DNA of 64,000 nt. Origin: RHKK01 sp964596245 (GTDB taxonomy: Bacteria > Patescibacteriota > Patescibacteriia > 2-12-FULL-60-25). A program made the position numbers and the translations under genes. The stretch lies in NCBI GenBank assembly GCA_964596245.1, contig CAZQSK010000002.1:62001-126000 (forward strand). Reading direction: 5' to 3'. The notes under the pieces were generated by a model. The model was not told the origin of the DNA. It saw nothing but the letters and a program-made list of their open reading frames with translations, and searched no databases. Positions 16,389-25,325 of this stretch are shown here, piece by piece; position 1 is the first letter of the stretch; each line of letters begins with the position of its first letter.

Positions 16389-17177
16389 ATGAAGTATCTC
16401 TTTCTCCGCCTCTTGCCCTGGCTCGTCGGAGCTCTGTCTTTAGGATCGGCGGAGTGGGTGTGGCGGCATCCGCAGGATTATCCGTGGCCGCTCATGATCG
16501 CCATGCTCTGCGCGCTCTTGGCGGGCTGTGTGATCGCATGGCGCCGACTTTCGATTGAAGATTTTTTCAACAAAATGCTCCCATCGGCCATGGCCATGGC
16601 GAGCATCGCCTTTGCGTTCCTGATGCCGGAGCAAGCCTGGGAGCGCGGGCTTATCAGCTTGGCGTTCGCCGGTGTTCCGCTCTATTCGCTCGAGCTTTTA
16701 TTCTTACTAACCTACCAGCCGACGCGGTATCCGGTGAACGGGTTGTCACGTTTGAACATGGCACTCGTGCCACTCAGCGTTTTTTGTCTCGCAACCGGTG
16801 TTGTCGGCATGCAAACGCATTTGCGCTGTTCGACAGCCGACCGTTTCTGCTGGCCGAACTGGGCTACGGTTGTGACATTCGTCTTTGTCGGCGCCGCATT
16901 TGCAGTTTTGACCACGCATCCGTCATCTGATCGCAATCATCGTATCCGTTGGAGCATCTTTGGCGCATTGATCGGTTTTCATATCGCTATTCTCTGTGTC
17001 ATTTTACCCGTTTCTTTATCCGTCATGGGCTGTCTTGCGGCTTTGCTCGTTGCCTATCCCCTGCGCGCACGTCGCTACACCTATGAACCAAAACCCCCGA
17101 CCAATCTTGCCTGGGCCGAGGGTTTAACCGCGCTCTTCTTGTTTGTCGTTTTGGTACTAACGAGTAGGTGGGCTTAA
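16389..17177 (+). CDS. Integral membrane protein, unknown function
   Basis: 262 residues with about eight hydrophobic segments and short charged loops (for example RRLSIEDFFNKM, YQPTRYPVNGLSR). One loop carries two Cys (HLRCSTADRFCWPNW). No family was recognised. It starts 3 bases after the AI-2E gene and is surely co-transcribed with it. Its end overlaps the end of the convergent thrS by 4 bases, with no terminator between. Confidence 0.7.
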   Translation: MKYLFLRLLPWLVGALSLGSAEWVWRHPQDYPWPLMIAMLCALLAGCVIAWRRLSIEDFFNKMLPSAMAMASIAFAFLMPEQAWERGLISLAFAGVPLYSLELLFLLTYQPTRYPVNGLSRLNMALVPLSVFCLATGVVGMQTHLRCSTADRFCWPNWATVVTFVFVGAAFAVLTTHPSSDRNHRIRWSIFGALIGFHIAILCVILPVSLSVMGCLAALLVAYPLRARRYTYEPKPPTNLAWAEGLTALFLFVVLVLTSRWA

Positions 17178-18970
17178 GAGACGCGGCGTTTCACCATGTC
17201 CAACACCTCGGCGATGAACTCTTCTTTGGTTTGGGCTTTTTGATCAGCCTCACCACGCACGCGAACCGTAAGCGGACCGCCTTCCATCTCCTTATCACCG
17301 ACAACCAGCATACGCGGAAGCTTCATCTTTTCTGAATTGCGGATTTTTTTACCAACCGACTCGGTTGAGTCATCGACTTCGACGCGCATACCGACCGCTT
17401 TCAACTCCTTGGCGAGCGCAAAGGCGAAATCGTTGTGACGATCAGCAACCGGAAGGATCATTACCTGCGTCGGCGCGAGCCACAACGGGAATGCTCCAGC
17501 AAAATGCTCGATCATGATGCCCGTAAAACGCTCCACTGAACCGAGAATGGCTCGATGCAGCATCACCGGACGCTTTTTTGAACCATCGTCAGCCGTGTAC
17601 TCGAGTTCAAACCGTTCCGGAAGGTTGAAGTCGAGCTGCACCGTGGCCAACTGCCACTTACGGCCGATGGAATCCTGCGCCATCAAGTCGATTTTCGGTC
17701 CGTAGAATGCCGCTTCACCCTCACCTACCTCATACGGCATGCCGACGGTCGTGAGGAGATCGGCCAAAGCTTGTTCGGCCTGCGTCCAAACCTCATCCCC
17801 ACCTAAATATTTTTCCGGATGCTGCGGATCGCGCACGCTCAAACGCGCTTTGAGCGGCATGTTAAACGCTTTGTAGAAGTTGTCGATGATGTTGTACATC
17901 GCGAGGGCTTCATCCTTCACCTGATCAGGACGGCAAAAAACGTGAGCGTCATCTTGGGTAATGGAACGCACGCGCGAGAGGCCCTGAAGCTGTCCGGTAT
18001 TCTCATCGCGGTACACGGTCGTCACTTCAGAGAAACGGAAGGGCATGTCGCGATACGAACGCGGTCGCGAAGCGAAGATCTGCGTGTGATGCGGGCAGTT
18101 CATTGGCTTCAACACGAATTGTTCGTCCGTTTTTTTGCTGGAGACATGAAACAAGTCGTCTTCGAACTTATCCCAGTGGCCCGAGGTCTTATACAAATCA
18201 CTTTTCGCGATATGCGGGATCCACACACGCTCATAGCCATACGGCTGCATCAATTCCCAAACGAAATCGGTAAGCAGCTGGCGCAAAATCATGCCGCGCG
18301 GCGTAAACATCGGAAGACCAGAACCAACCAACGGTGAGAACGCGAACAAATCGAGTTCAGCCCCAAGCTTTCGGTGATCGCGCTTCTCGGCTTCGATCAT
18401 CATGGTCTCGTATGCCTCAAGCTCAGCCTCGGTTTCAAAACACAAACCGTAAATACGCTGCATTTGCGGATTCGTATCCTTGCCGCGCCAGTAGGCACCA
18501 GCGACTTTCGAAAGCTTCCAACCATTTCCGATCTCTTTGGCTTCGGTCACATGAGGGCCGCGGCACAAATCGAGAAAATCCCCTGTGCGATACACGGTCA
18601 CTTCACCAACATTGGCAGGATCAATGTCCTGCGCTTCCTCGGCGCTGACTTTTGTTGTGCCCTTGGTCTTCAACTCAGAAAGGAGTTCGACTTTATAGAC
18701 CTGACCCATCTCGCCAAAGAGCTTGATCGCGTCATCGATCGGCATTTCGGAGCGCGTGAACGCCGGATTCTCATTCAAGATCTTACGCATCCCTTTGGTG
18801 ATGGCCTTCAAATCGTCATTGGTCACCGGGCGACCGATATCAATGTCGTAGTAGAAGCCGTTTTCAACGACCGGACCAACGCCAAGCTTCGCCTCGGGAA
18901 AGAGACGCTTCACGGCGGCAGCCATAACGTGGGCCGCACTGTGGCGGCGAGTTTCAATAGGGTATTCCAT
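17174..18970 (-). CDS. thrS: Threonyl-tRNA synthetase lacking the TGS domain
   Basis: 598 residues. It charges tRNA-Thr. It begins directly with the editing domain (ETRRHSAAHVMAAAVKRLFP; HxxxH visible), so the N-terminal TGS domain of the usual ~640-residue enzyme is missing, as in many CPR bacteria. The class II core follows: GSGLPMFTPRGM, MNCPHHTQIF (zinc ligand Cys), motif 2 FSEVTTVYRDENTGQLQGLS, HVFCRPDQV, and motif 3 around MLHRAILGSVERF. An anticodon-binding domain closes the protein (WLAPTQVMILPV). The ATG at 18970 is preceded by a terminator and a T-box-like leader (18991-19087). Confidence 0.95.
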   Translation of the reverse strand: MEYPIETRRHSAAHVMAAAVKRLFPEAKLGVGPVVENGFYYDIDIGRPVTNDDLKAITKGMRKILNENPAFTRSEMPIDDAIKLFGEMGQVYKVELLSELKTKGTTKVSAEEAQDIDPANVGEVTVYRTGDFLDLCRGPHVTEAKEIGNGWKLSKVAGAYWRGKDTNPQMQRIYGLCFETEAELEAYETMMIEAEKRDHRKLGAELDLFAFSPLVGSGLPMFTPRGMILRQLLTDFVWELMQPYGYERVWIPHIAKSDLYKTSGHWDKFEDDLFHVSSKKTDEQFVLKPMNCPHHTQIFASRPRSYRDMPFRFSEVTTVYRDENTGQLQGLSRVRSITQDDAHVFCRPDQVKDEALAMYNIIDNFYKAFNMPLKARLSVRDPQHPEKYLGGDEVWTQAEQALADLLTTVGMPYEVGEGEAAFYGPKIDLMAQDSIGRKWQLATVQLDFNLPERFELEYTADDGSKKRPVMLHRAILGSVERFTGIMIEHFAGAFPLWLAPTQVMILPVADRHNDFAFALAKELKAVGMRVEVDDSTESVGKKIRNSEKMKLPRMLVVGDKEMEGGPLTVRVRGEADQKAQTKEEFIAEVLDMVKRRVS

Positions 18971-18990
18971 ACAAAAAGGATTCATAGAAA

Positions 18991-19087
18991 CAAAAAGACG
19001 AAACATGCGGTTTCGTCTCGGGCCCCGTTAAGTCCGCTTTCGCGAACCACGGGGGGTTCCACCCGAGTTGCCCGACTTGCGTCGGAC
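18991..19087 (-). promoter_or_regulatory. T-box-like riboswitch (antiterminator and terminator) before thrS
   Basis: Read on the minus strand. Stem III: GTCCGAC-GCAA-GTCGGGC (19070-19087). Antiterminator: CTCGGG, the 7-nt bulge TGGAACC (19055-19061, the T-box UGGNACC), CCCCGT, loop, ACGGGG, CCCGAG (19017-19067), a perfect A1/bulge/A2 layout. Then a terminator GACGAAAC/GTTTCGTC plus TTTTTG (18991-19018), whose base overlaps the antiterminator's 3' strand. The bulge pairs with the free CCA end of uncharged tRNA in known T-boxes. A full Stem I is not obvious. The space back to the upstream stop codon (19155) allows only ~70 nt for it, with TCTC/GAGA and CGGC/GCCG possible stems and ACC or ACA as candidate Thr specifiers. 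Confidence 0.72.
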
Positions 19088-19154
19088 CTCTCTCTTTTGT
19101 CGATTGTCGGCGCCGGTTGGTGAGGCCGGAGATGTCTCTAGGATGACAAATGGC

Positions 19155-20468
19155 TTACTGAATGTCCAGTTTAATGCGGTCTTTGAGAGCGGGCAGTGAG
19201 CTCAACCAAGACGGACGCAGGGTGATATTCACCTCTTCCACTCCTTCGATAGATGTGAGCAGACCCTTGGCTTCATCGATGCTCTTTCCGGCAATCACAG
19301 ACTTCTGAAGTAATGGGCTGGTGGGGCTCAATCGGTAGTTCGCATCAGCCGTCACACGCATGGCAGCCACTTCGGTTTTGGCATCAGCTGATTCAAGGGC
19401 GTAGGTCACAGCCCCACCGGTAAATGGCAGGAACTCACGACCTTGCGGTACACGCTCGCGCAATTTGGCGCGCACCAGAGCCTGCATATCATCACGTGAA
19501 TAATAGACGGCCGTGACTTCCAATTTAATGGACGACAGGAAGGAATCGGTCACCTGCCCTATGGAGGCATTTGTACTTTCATCCAACACGCTCATCACAT
19601 AGACGACTTCCATTGAGTCTCGATTCTCGACTTGTTCCGACAGCTTCTTCATCGCCTCGTTCAGCACCTCGTCGGTGAGTGACTTTTTGGCGCGTTCAAC
19701 ATCGGCGGCCGTGACCGGACGACCCGGCTTCCCATTCGATGCGGTTGTCGGCTTCGGCGTAGGCTGAGTGACAACCGGTTTTGGAGTCGTGCCGTTCGCA
19801 ACCGCTTGAAACGGCGCATCAGACTGGGCATAAATGAAGGTCTGAAGATCCACGAACAGACCCGGAATCGTAAATTTCGTCGGCGAACCAAGTACGAACT
19901 CGCGACCGGGCTTGTCTGAGTAAGCAGATACGCTCAGTTCGCTCTTCGCCGGAACAACAATCGTCGCATCGATTCGATAGAGTTTACCGTCAGGCGTTAA
20001 AAGGCGCGTGGTTTTCACCAAGGTCTGGGATTTCGAGTAATTATTGATGATACGCACGGTTCCGCGAGCCGTAACATCATTCGAATCTGGTTCCGGGGTC
20101 GGGGCAGGCGGAGGTGTCGGTGGTGGGGTTTCGGTTTTCGGATCAGCCGGAGCACCCGCCTCCCCCAACACGCTAAATTCGCGTGTCTTTGTATAGGTTC
20201 CTTTGAGGATGCGGCCCGGGATTTGGCCGGTACGCGGACTACGCGCCACTTCGACCACGCCATCCAAACGCACGGCATCGCGTTTCAATTTGATCATGAC
20301 CTCAGCCTTCACCGATGTGAGCCACAAAACACCGACCACCACGAGCACGGTCAAACCGATGAATGTATAGGCGATTTTACGATAGACACTCGGACGAGCG
20401 CCGCCTACGGAGAAAGACGGGGCGCTGATGTGCACAGTACCGGGGCGACGAGGGCGGACAGGCTGCAT
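19155..20468 (-). CDS. Single-pass membrane protein, extracellular domain of unknown type
   Basis: 437 residues: cytoplasmic N-terminus (1-30), membrane helix (about 31-53), a beta-rich region (VEVARSPRTGQIPGRILKG), a Pro-rich linker (PPPTPPPAPTPEPD), a second beta domain (GTVRIINNYSKSQTLVKTTRLL), another Pro/Thr linker and an alpha/beta C-terminus (EARGLLTSIEGVEEVNI-like). The layout resembles membrane proteins often seen in CPR genomes with baseplate-J-like segments, but I would not name it. The ATG at 20468 follows TACACT by 15 bases. It starts 29 bases after the GGDEF gene ends, so read-through is possible. Confidence 0.7.
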   Translation of the reverse strand: MQPVRPRRPGTVHISAPSFSVGGARPSVYRKIAYTFIGLTVLVVVGVLWLTSVKAEVMIKLKRDAVRLDGVVEVARSPRTGQIPGRILKGTYTKTREFSVLGEAGAPADPKTETPPPTPPPAPTPEPDSNDVTARGTVRIINNYSKSQTLVKTTRLLTPDGKLYRIDATIVVPAKSELSVSAYSDKPGREFVLGSPTKFTIPGLFVDLQTFIYAQSDAPFQAVANGTTPKPVVTQPTPKPTTASNGKPGRPVTAADVERAKKSLTDEVLNEAMKKLSEQVENRDSMEVVYVMSVLDESTNASIGQVTDSFLSSIKLEVTAVYYSRDDMQALVRAKLRERVPQGREFLPFTGGAVTYALESADAKTEVAAMRVTADANYRLSPTSPLLQKSVIAGKSIDEAKGLLTSIEGVEEVNITLRPSWLSSLPALKDRIKLDIQ

Positions 20469-20497
20469 AAACAGATACGATGCAGTGTATCACATCT

Positions 20498-22975
20498 TTA
20501 TGACTTCGACATGGCCGCTTTTAAGGCCTTTACCTTGGAAAGATCCTCTTCGGCCGAAGAAAGCTTGGTTTTGAGTTTTTGCACCTCATGGGTGTAGCGC
20601 TCCTGCTTGGAGTCTTCGGTTGAGGTGACTTCGTCTAGTTTTTTCTCCAACTGATCGATGCGGTCCTTCAAATACTCGATGCGGACGGCGTACTCGACAT
20701 AATTCTCCAATACCGTCGACTCTTCGGCGGCCTTTTCGGCATTCTTTTCCATCATCTCCCAGACAAATTCGTGAACTTCGGCGTCCAAATCTTCAGGCGT
20801 GGCTCCAGCCTCCAATCGATCGCGCCATTCTTCGAGCTTGTTGCGCCCAAGCTTGCCGGAAATCGCCTTGTCGGAAAAAGCGAGCAATTGCTTTAAGCGT
20901 TCTTCTTCACGATTGATGTCGTTCTCCTCGGTCAAACCCTTCATTTCTTCCATTTGTTCCAAAAGCGTCCTGAAACGGTTGGATGCCTTGTGATACTCCA
21001 TCAACTTATCCGCCACTTTCACCAAATGGTCCGCTCGCTGCTGACGCACCCAAGCCGAATGCTCGGGCGTTCCCGGCTCTTTTCCTTCGGGCACCTGTTT
21101 CGTAAGTTCATAACGAGCGTCCTCAGCTTCGGCTGCTTTTCCATCTTCATAAAAATGAACGCCAACTCCGAGATTCAACTTCGTCGCATAGTAACCGGGC
21201 TTTGCTCCTTGCTGTGCCGGGATCGGACCCGCATCTTCTATGGCTTGATCGAAGGCCTTGCGCAATTCTCCCAAGCGCTTTGTGAAGGTGGCTGCATCAA
21301 TGCTCGCTTCTCCGATCACGGTCATGCCAAATTCGTCACCACCCAAACGATGCACACTAACTTCAACGCCGTCTTTTGAAAATTCGTCCTTGATCTTCTG
21401 GAACATTTCGGCCGCTTTCAGAATAGCGAGGTCGCCGGTCTCGCGCCCGCCGACTTGGTCGAAATATTTAAGGAACCCCATGTCGAGCGAGACGTTTGCC
21501 ACGCGCTTTCCCGCCTCAAGGCCGGCTTCCGTCTTTTTAAACATGGGACCACGCAATTCAAGACCGGTCGCCTGGTCGCGCAAGGAGCGTTCGCGCGCCA
21601 ATTTCTTTTCCTGAATGCGCGTAATCTGTTCCAGCCACTTCATTTCTTGCGGTGATGCGTTTTGCGCCTTGGCTTTGTCCAAATTATCTTTGAGCGCTCC
21701 GGCCTCATCACGCAAACGCGCGAATTCACGCAAACCCTCAGTCGCGGTGTTGCGATCAGGTAATTGGAAATTCAGCCCTTCACGATCTTTGGGCAATTCG
21801 GCTCCAGGAGGCATGGATGAGCGGCGCGCCTCAACATCTATCTGATACTCGGCCTTGGCTTTTTGGGCCACAAATCCCTCCAGCTGCTTTGAATAACGCT
21901 TGTCCTTTTCATAACGGATGCGTAAATCTCCCAAAACTTTGGCAAAGGCCGTTTCCCAAATCGCGGTCTTGGCATGCGGATCCTGTTCCAGCTGATCAAA
22001 ATACGTTTTGAACTGCTCATATGTTTCAACGGGTACCTGCACCGCGTTCGGACCGGTCTCGCTGATGAACACGCCCGCAATCGACTTCTTCAAAAACTTG
22101 TCATACAGATCGCGGGCCTTGGCATCATCCTGCTTGGCCAAAGCACGGACACGATCAACGCGACTCACAATCTTGCGGGCGTCTTGCATGCTAAACAACA
22201 CATCTTTCAATGCGCCTACGGCATAGGTTTCTTCTTTTCCGGAGGCACGAAGCGCAGGCGGCATACCATGCAGCACCTCTTCGATAGATACGAAGTCCGC
22301 AATCACGGGCGGAACCTCTTGTCCGCGCTCCTCAAACATCTTCTCCCCTGCCCAAATGTCGTTTTGTTCTCCAGAAAAACTGTCACGGAGTGCGATCGCG
22401 GCGGCCTTTGGAATCTCGCGCGTAAAACGCACCATGAAACTGTTGTTGTCCGCACGATAAATCTTACAAAATCCATCAGTACCACCCTCAGCCACGCCCA
22501 ACTGCGCCTCCAGCTTGTCCGAGATAATGCCGGCGAGCTTGGTAAGCGCGTCATTTCCAAAATTCGGATTCACTTTGTTCAATCGATCCAGCTCGCCCAT
22601 GTTCACGAGAAACACTGGCGTGATTTTTTCCGGCGTATCAATGGTCGCCGGTTCCTGTTCTGACTTGGCGATGCGCTCCCTCAACTGTTCAGCCAAATCC
22701 CCGCCGATCGCGTCACGCTTTAAAGCGCCAGTCGGATCATGCGTAAGATCAAATGTCTCGAGATCAAGGTTATGCTCTTCAAAATCGAATTCCGCCTGAA
22801 TACGCTCCGGATCATCTTCGGGTTTTGATGCCACCGCTTCCAATTGCTTACGCGACGCTTCTGCAATGGCACGCAAGCTCTCTTCGGTGGCGGTTGATTG
22901 TCGCAAACGGCGCCCCTCGGCCCGATAGACTTTTGGGATTTCTGGACCGGATGGCATGTCGACGCGCGGAGGCAT
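20498..22975 (-). CDS. Large coiled-coil protein with two GGDEF-type domains
   Basis: About 825 residues, no signal peptide or membrane helix. A canonical GGDEF motif occurs near residue 543 (VHRLGGDEFGMTVIG) after GFLKYFDQVGGRETGDLAIL, which matches the substrate-binding half of diguanylate cyclases. A second, degenerate copy lies near residues 125-185 (NMGELDRLNKVNPNFGNDAL, then YRADNNSFMVRF in place of GGDEF). The rest is charged coiled coil, especially the last 150 residues. It may make or sense cyclic di-GMP. The ATG at 22975 was chosen over the frame start at 23044, which overlaps the next gene; ATG 22957 is also possible. No Shine-Dalgarno sequence. Confidence 0.78.
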   Translation of the reverse strand: MPPRVDMPSGPEIPKVYRAEGRRLRQSTATEESLRAIAEASRKQLEAVASKPEDDPERIQAEFDFEEHNLDLETFDLTHDPTGALKRDAIGGDLAEQLRERIAKSEQEPATIDTPEKITPVFLVNMGELDRLNKVNPNFGNDALTKLAGIISDKLEAQLGVAEGGTDGFCKIYRADNNSFMVRFTREIPKAAAIALRDSFSGEQNDIWAGEKMFEERGQEVPPVIADFVSIEEVLHGMPPALRASGKEETYAVGALKDVLFSMQDARKIVSRVDRVRALAKQDDAKARDLYDKFLKKSIAGVFISETGPNAVQVPVETYEQFKTYFDQLEQDPHAKTAIWETAFAKVLGDLRIRYEKDKRYSKQLEGFVAQKAKAEYQIDVEARRSSMPPGAELPKDREGLNFQLPDRNTATEGLREFARLRDEAGALKDNLDKAKAQNASPQEMKWLEQITRIQEKKLARERSLRDQATGLELRGPMFKKTEAGLEAGKRVANVSLDMGFLKYFDQVGGRETGDLAILKAAEMFQKIKDEFSKDGVEVSVHRLGGDEFGMTVIGEASIDAATFTKRLGELRKAFDQAIEDAGPIPAQQGAKPGYYATKLNLGVGVHFYEDGKAAEAEDARYELTKQVPEGKEPGTPEHSAWVRQQRADHLVKVADKLMEYHKASNRFRTLLEQMEEMKGLTEENDINREEERLKQLLAFSDKAISGKLGRNKLEEWRDRLEAGATPEDLDAEVHEFVWEMMEKNAEKAAEESTVLENYVEYAVRIEYLKDRIDQLEKKLDEVTSTEDSKQERYTHEVQKLKTKLSSAEEDLSKVKALKAAMSKS

Positions 22976-23004
22976 AGAAGTGGATATAGGATACCACCCA
23001 AATA

Positions 23005-23027
23005 CAAAAAGAGACCCGTATGGGTCA
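23005..23027 (-). terminator. Terminator containing a stop codon
   Basis: Minus strand TGACCCATACGGGTC then TCTTTTTG. The TGA of the 23025-23294 gene is in the stem. Confidence 0.85.
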
Positions 23028-23294
23028 GCTGGCACGCCGAGCAATGTCGGCGGCGCGAATGGAATCGGGCGTGCGCCCGTAGAGAGGCTGCGAGAAGTAC
23101 TCGGCAGCCGGTGCCAAGGCTTCGACCGGAAGACCGGCCAAATCCCTGGAGGACTGGAGGGTGATGCGATCGAAGACCGCCGGGTCGAGCACCTTCTTCA
23201 GGTGGCGCCGCAGACGCGGAATCAAGATCCCAGAGCCATATTCACCACGCTCCAAGATCTCGCCAAAGAGATCTTGCAGTTCTTTGTGGTTCAT
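23025..23294 (-). CDS. Small unrecognised protein, G+C-rich class
   Basis: 89 residues, mainly helical and charged (KELQDLFGEILERGEYGSG, RLRRHLKKVLDPAVFDRI, EALAPAAEYFSQPLYG). No domain was recognised. The ATG at 23294 follows GAGGAG by 6 bases. The TTGACA -35 box (23337-23342) overlaps the TGA stop of the upstream gene (23338-23340); no good -10 is visible. G+C-rich codons and a stop inside the terminator place it with the other cassette-like genes. It sits between two large ordinary genes on the same strand. Confidence 0.62.
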   Translation of the reverse strand: MNHKELQDLFGEILERGEYGSGILIPRLRRHLKKVLDPAVFDRITLQSSRDLAGLPVEALAPAAEYFSQPLYGRTPDSIRAADIARRAS

Positions 23295-23337
23295 AGGCTT
23301 CTCCTCATATCGACCATGACAGAAAAAGGGGGGTTTG

Positions 23338-25320
23338 TCAATTCCCCTTCTTCACGACACCCTTATTACGCGCGCCCTCATCCTCGGATAGATCCGTGGT
23401 AAGCGGCGGCAAGCTGCGCACGATATTTTCGGACAACAGTTCGTCCACAGCTGTAAATCTCGATTCTGAAATAAGTTGGGCAAAACGACCCACGTCGAAA
23501 TTGGTCGGGGTGAGCTGCACATCGAATGAAGCGGCGAGCTCATTCACGCCTTCCGGCATCCGATTGAGCGTCCAACGCACGGTGCGTGATGCAGGATCAT
23601 AGCTCATCACGCCGGCTTCGGTAGAAGAGTTTGCTCCAAAGGAGACGGATGCCGGTAATACGGTAGAGACTTCAAGATTCTGTAATGGGTGAAGGGTTTT
23701 GTTCACGGTCCAGTTAATGCGATAGCCCGTACTCTTACCGGCGACTGGCGGAAGCGGACCAAACCCGATCGGCGCGCCCTCTTCGGTAAAATAACGCGCC
23801 TCGGCTTTAAGACCCGCGTCGCTTCGATAGCGGAAGGACATTGGCGACGTACGAATCACGCGGGTAGCCTTATCCTTTCCGACGGTCGCCATTGTCCCCT
23901 GCAGACTCAAACGAATGATCGCGTCTTTGGTTCCGCTCGACACTCCCAAGGTCGGGATGGCGATGTCGATTGATCCGCGTTCCTGCGGATCAAGTCGCTC
24001 GAATTCCGCCACCGACTTTTTGTCATACACGATGGTCTGTATGCGCGCACGCGTGGTGGATACTCCGTCCTCCGCATCATCCAAATTCTTCCAATCAAGC
24101 AAACTTGTTCCGGTGGATGACTGGCCGTTGATGAAAGACTCGAACGCGAGCTCCAGACGTACGCCGGAGATCGGCTCAGGCGACAGGTTCTGATACTCGA
24201 TCGTGATTCGCAGCGGATCACCCGGCAAAACGAGGCGATCGCCATCTCCCCCGTTCGCCACTAGATGCAGTCCCAAGTCTCCAGCCAAAACGGCGATCGT
24301 TGAACTCGCATCCAACAGCGGAAGAAAGGATCCATCCTGTCGTGACACGCCGACACGCGCCGAAAAACGCTCATCGCCCACATTGCCGGCCAAAAAAGAT
24401 CCGGAAAAACGTACCGTGCCCGTGGTGCTGCCCGGCAATTCGCTTAGCGCTTGTTCCCATTCATCATCCCCAAGATGCCTGAGCGTCGTGCCCGTGGCGG
24501 ACTGAAGGCTGAATCCGCTCGGCAAATTGAATCGCGCCTTCAGTCCCCGCAGTCCCTGCTTGCCACGATTCGAAAGAATAAACTCGACCGGAACCTGATC
24601 ACCCGCCACGGCCTTTGATTGCATCCGGAAACGCCCTGCCAATACCGTCTCCCCAAACATGAGCGGCAAGGTCACAAGAGCCTGGCGCGGCTTCCCGTCA
24701 TCAGAACTGATAGACGTTCCAACTGCTTGAAGGGCGCTTTGCCCGCCGATGCTCCCGAGAAACACCCCCTTGATCGTGATCTCGCCCTTGGCTCCCGGGG
24801 CAACTAACCCAAGTTTCCACGAAAGATTATTGCGCTCAGCCGGAGCCGGATTTAGTGAAGCGATCAGATACTCTGCAGGCGCAGATAAACGCACTTCCAC
24901 ATCGCGGAGAGGTTGAAAGGACGCATTGGACCAATGCAACACAAATGTTTCTTCGCGACCGAGGCTCACCATACCCGGACCATCGATGCGCAACACCAAA
25001 CTCTCACCCGAAGCCGGACCCTTGGGAAGAAAAATAAACAAACCGATCCATGCCAACAAACTAACGGCACCTAACCCGGCCACAATCCACGCCATGCCCC
25101 GCAACATCCGGCTGCGGCGCGTATGCGAAAGGGTTTTCAAATCATCCTGCGAACCTTTTTGAAAATAGATCGCCTCCAACCCTTTCGCCACGTCGCGATG
25201 GCGTCCATCATTGTCGTTTTGAGCTGACGCTTTTGTCTTCTTGAATTCGAATGAGGCGCGACGCCATGGCCGTGGAGGCGGCTTCGGAATACTGGACGGT
25301 TTTTTTGGCGCCTCACTCAT
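23338..25320 (-). CDS. Surface protein with one membrane helix and repeated DUF11-like domains
   Basis: 660 residues: a Pro/Lys-rich cytoplasmic N-terminus (about 1-72), one membrane helix (about 75-98), then several ~130-residue beta-sandwich units of the CARDB/DUF11 kind (FVLHWSNASFQPLRDVEVRL, VEFILSNRGKQGLRGLKARF, ITIEYQNLSPEPISGVRLEL, INWTVNKTLHPLQNLEVSTV). These are typical of extracellular stalks. It starts 5 bases after the DUF4012 gene and is in one operon with it and the glycosyltransferase. Confidence 0.8.
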   Translation of the reverse strand: MSEAPKKPSSIPKPPPRPWRRASFEFKKTKASAQNDNDGRHRDVAKGLEAIYFQKGSQDDLKTLSHTRRSRMLRGMAWIVAGLGAVSLLAWIGLFIFLPKGPASGESLVLRIDGPGMVSLGREETFVLHWSNASFQPLRDVEVRLSAPAEYLIASLNPAPAERNNLSWKLGLVAPGAKGEITIKGVFLGSIGGQSALQAVGTSISSDDGKPRQALVTLPLMFGETVLAGRFRMQSKAVAGDQVPVEFILSNRGKQGLRGLKARFNLPSGFSLQSATGTTLRHLGDDEWEQALSELPGSTTGTVRFSGSFLAGNVGDERFSARVGVSRQDGSFLPLLDASSTIAVLAGDLGLHLVANGGDGDRLVLPGDPLRITIEYQNLSPEPISGVRLELAFESFINGQSSTGTSLLDWKNLDDAEDGVSTTRARIQTIVYDKKSVAEFERLDPQERGSIDIAIPTLGVSSGTKDAIIRLSLQGTMATVGKDKATRVIRTSPMSFRYRSDAGLKAEARYFTEEGAPIGFGPLPPVAGKSTGYRINWTVNKTLHPLQNLEVSTVLPASVSFGANSSTEAGVMSYDPASRTVRWTLNRMPEGVNELAASFDVQLTPTNFDVGRFAQLISESRFTAVDELLSENIVRSLPPLTTDLSEDEGARNKGVVKKGN

Positions 25321-25325
25321 GCAGC

